IMG/VR virus record: IMGVR_UViG_3300031703_000059
Span: 1 to 22,801 of that record
Length of the DNA stretch: 22,801 bases
Strand: one strand, 5' to 3'
Source of the DNA: a virus
Below are positions 22,201 to 22,801 of this stretch, piece after piece (position 1 is the stretch's first letter; the number at the start of each line of letters is the position of its first letter). The notes under the pieces are model-generated. The model was not told the origin of the DNA. It saw only the letters and a program-made list of their open reading frames with translations, and did not search any database. The position numbers and the translations under genes are program-made.

Positions 22201-22801
22201 ACACTACTAACGTTGTAGCTGCCTTAACTGCAGGGTCTAACATAACTATTGCAGCGAACGGTACGATCTCTTCTAGCTATGTCAACACTACTTACTCGGT
22301 TGGTGATGGCGGTTTAACTCAGAAGAACTTCACTACCGCTCTCAATACTAAGTTAACTGGTATAGAAACGGGTGCTACCGCTGATCAAAGTGCTTCACAA
22401 ATACTAACTAAACTTAAGACTGTTGATATTAACGGTTCTGGTGGATTGAACGCAGGTACTATTGACGGCTTTACTGTTGCTAAGTCTGTACCTTCTAACG
22501 CTTTGTTCACGGATAACAATACAACATACTCTGTTGGTAACGGTGGGTTGACTCAAGTTAACTTTACTAGCACTCTAAATACTAAGTTGGCTGGTATTGA
22601 AACTGCTGCTACTGCTGACCAAACTGCGACTGAGATCTTAACTAAGATTAAGACCGTTGACGGTTCTGGGTCTGGGCTTGATGCTGATACTGTAGATGGT
22701 GTACACGCTTCACAGTTTGTAAGATACTTCGAATCGACGTCTGCTCCTTCTACTACTAGTAACGGTACTATGTGGTACGATACTTCAGACGATACATTAT
22801 A
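19287..22801 (+). CDS. Giant modular tail fibre, 3' end outside window
   Basis: From ATG 19287 the frame stays open to the last base, giving at least 1171 residues. The start overlaps the previous stop and has GGAGGAG seven bases upstream. Residues 1-51 match the Mtd-N-type attachment domain (I-Q-L-R-R-D, G-E-I-G-L-D-E, K-I-G-D-G-S-S-A-W). The rest is a chain of fibre modules: V-Q-D-I-I-G-A-M at about 55 and a second copy at 589; L-T-G/F-T-G-x-P-T-A-P-T-A with T-A-Y-V-Q-A-E-L-T-E-L-I at 267 and about 828; three 29-residue repeats at 368-454; and several N-T-T-Y-S-V-G-x-G-G-L-T-Q modules late on. The visible end, S-A-P-S-T-T-S-N-G-T-M-W-Y-D-T-S-D-D-T-L, resembles the fibre segment that usually precedes a C-terminal tip, so the gene may end not far beyond the window. 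Confidence 0.88.
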   Translation, partial: MSIKIQLRRDSSSNWVTHNPVLGDGEIGLDETNNYFKIGDGSSAWTALSNFTQSVESVQDIIGAMITGNTESGIAVTYNDATGKLNFDVGDPNLSISGDASGTASMSDLGNTDIAVTLAATGVTAASYGSASQVPVITVDAKGRITAASTTNVAGVTDFDYNTSTGVLDIDTADGANFATTVTLDPFDTADLTEGSNLYFTDARVMTSLATVSGHIIPDTDVTYDLGSSANKFRDLYLSGSTIYLGGATITASGSTVVLPTGSGGESPAFTGTPTAPTAAANTNTTQVATTAYVQAELTELIGGAPGTLDTLNELAAAINDDAAYASTLTTALGTKEPTITAGTTLQYWRGDKSWQTIDSSVVPENTNLYWTTGRGQSMFDTRLATKDTANLAEGTNLYWTTTRGQSMFDTRLATKNTGNLTEGSNLYWTTARGDANFDTRLATKDTGNIGEGSNLYYTDERVDDRVNALLVAGANVSLVYDDSAGTMTIAATEDNLSNNDTDDLSEGSTNLYHTTARARAAISGTGSLSYSSGTGVMSFTQGNTDTITEGSTNLYYTDARSRAAISATGSLAYDNGTGVISFTMNDETVQDIVGAMVASNTESGIAVTYDDASGKLNFDVGDPTITLGGDLSGSVTLTNLGNGTLTATIADDSHNHVISNVDGFQGELDAKVDDSQVLTDVPAGALFTDTVYTHPAAHAISFITGLQAALNGKIDDSQVLTDVPAGALFTDTTYTVGDGGLTTNDFTTADHSKLDGIEASATADQTNGEIRTAVEAATDSNVFTDADHTKLNGIAASATNYSHPANHAISVITGLQAALNLKAPLASPALTGSPTAPTAAANTNTTQVATTAYVQAELTELIGGAPGTLDTLNALAEAINDDAAYASTLTTALGTKVTKTTNQALSSAADAMTISGHTITLNRGDGTTDTVTVPDNNTTYSVGDGALTQKNFTTTLKNKLDAIEASADVTDTTNVVAALTAGSNITIAANGTISSSYVNTTYSVGDGGLTQKNFTTALNTKLTGIETGATADQSASQILTKLKTVDINGSGGLNAGTIDGFTVAKSVPSNALFTDNNTTYSVGNGGLTQVNFTSTLNTKLAGIETAATADQTATEILTKIKTVDGSGSGLDADTVDGVHASQFVRYFESTSAPSTTSNGTMWYDTSDDTL
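20085..21975 (+). repeat. About 70-residue fibre module present twice in the giant fibre
   Basis: A segment starting at 20085 and again at 21768 (561 codons apart) encodes almost the same 70 residues: S-P-A-(F/L)-T-G-(T/S)-P-T-A-P-T-A-A-A, then T-A-Y-V-Q-A-E-L-T-E-L-I-G-G-A-P-G-T-L and D-D-A-A-Y-A-S-T-L-T-T-A-L-G-T-K. A more distant third copy lies in the fibre at 9671 (around 10867-11080). The coordinates given span both copies and the sequence between them. Confidence 0.75.
20388..20648 (+). repeat. 87-bp tandem repeat in giant fibre
   Basis: Three full copies of a 29-residue unit start at 20388, 20475 and 20562, each beginning N-L-Y-W-T-T-x-R-G and containing F-D-T-R-L-A-T-K; a fourth partial copy starts at 20649 (N-L-Y-Y-T-D-E-R). 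DNA stretches such as the one coding F-D-T-R-L-A-T-K are nearly identical between copies. The unit begins with N-L-Y-x-T, which also appears singly near residues 200 and 510-560, so the array probably arose by duplication of a common fibre element. Confidence 0.8.

Noticed and set aside
14261-22801. Diversity-generating retroelement, prompted by Mtd-like N-terminal domains
   Set aside because: No reverse transcriptase, template repeat or C-type-lectin variable region is visible in the window. The Mtd-N-type domain is shared by many ordinary fibres. The end of the giant fibre is outside the window, so it is not fully excluded.
1-22801. tRNA genes, rho-independent terminators, IS elements, attachment sites
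   Set aside because: Intergenic gaps are at most about 33 bases and I saw no GC-rich hairpin with a T-run, no cloverleaf and no inverted-repeat-bounded element.

Overview
This window looks like part of the late structural region of a T4-like contractile-tailed bacteriophage, of the type found in cyanophages and other marine T4-like phages. Every gene I can support is on the + strand. The genes are packed with 1-nt or 4-nt overlaps or short gaps, and I see no tRNA, integrase, IS element, terminator hairpin or host metabolic gene. The host cannot be told from the sequence. The 'marine' suggestion rests only on the gene order and on the style of the tail genes.

Region 1 (1-9479) encodes the baseplate: the last 26 codons of a gp25-like wedge protein, gp6, a gp7-like wedge protein with a P2 gpI-like motif, gp8 carrying a GxGYT beta insert, and a 1632-residue DUF4815-type giant structural protein. 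Region 2 (9476-22801, running off the window) is a long tail-fibre and adhesin locus. It starts with a 63-residue coiled-coil protein and a 696-residue modular fibre. These are followed by a glycine-rich adhesin, a GT8-like glycosyltransferase, two small virion proteins, a second fibre (544 aa), a second aromatic-repeat protein, an unknown protein, a 2OG-Fe(II) oxygenase-like protein, a second glycosyltransferase, a small fibre-attachment protein, and a very large fibre (at least 1171 aa, incomplete).

The most unusual content is a pair of proteins with uninterrupted tetrapeptide repeats of the form (T/S/A)-G-x-(Y/W). One has 21 units inserted in a glycine-rich adhesin domain. The other has 38 units with a 20-residue higher-order period. 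Both carry the same irregular (V/I)-R-Y-Y-x-G-x-N break. A glycosyltransferase gene follows each repeat gene, directly in one case and after two intervening genes (an unknown and the oxygenase) in the other. I suggest, as inference only, that this locus encodes aromatic-repeat adhesins together with enzymes that modify them (hydroxylation and/or O- or N-glycosylation). The alternative is that the enzymes act on host surface glycans.

Several perfect copies of the T4 late-promoter box TATAAATA occur on the coding strand. One is placed so that transcription would start at or next to the ATG of a gene with no visible Shine-Dalgarno sequence.
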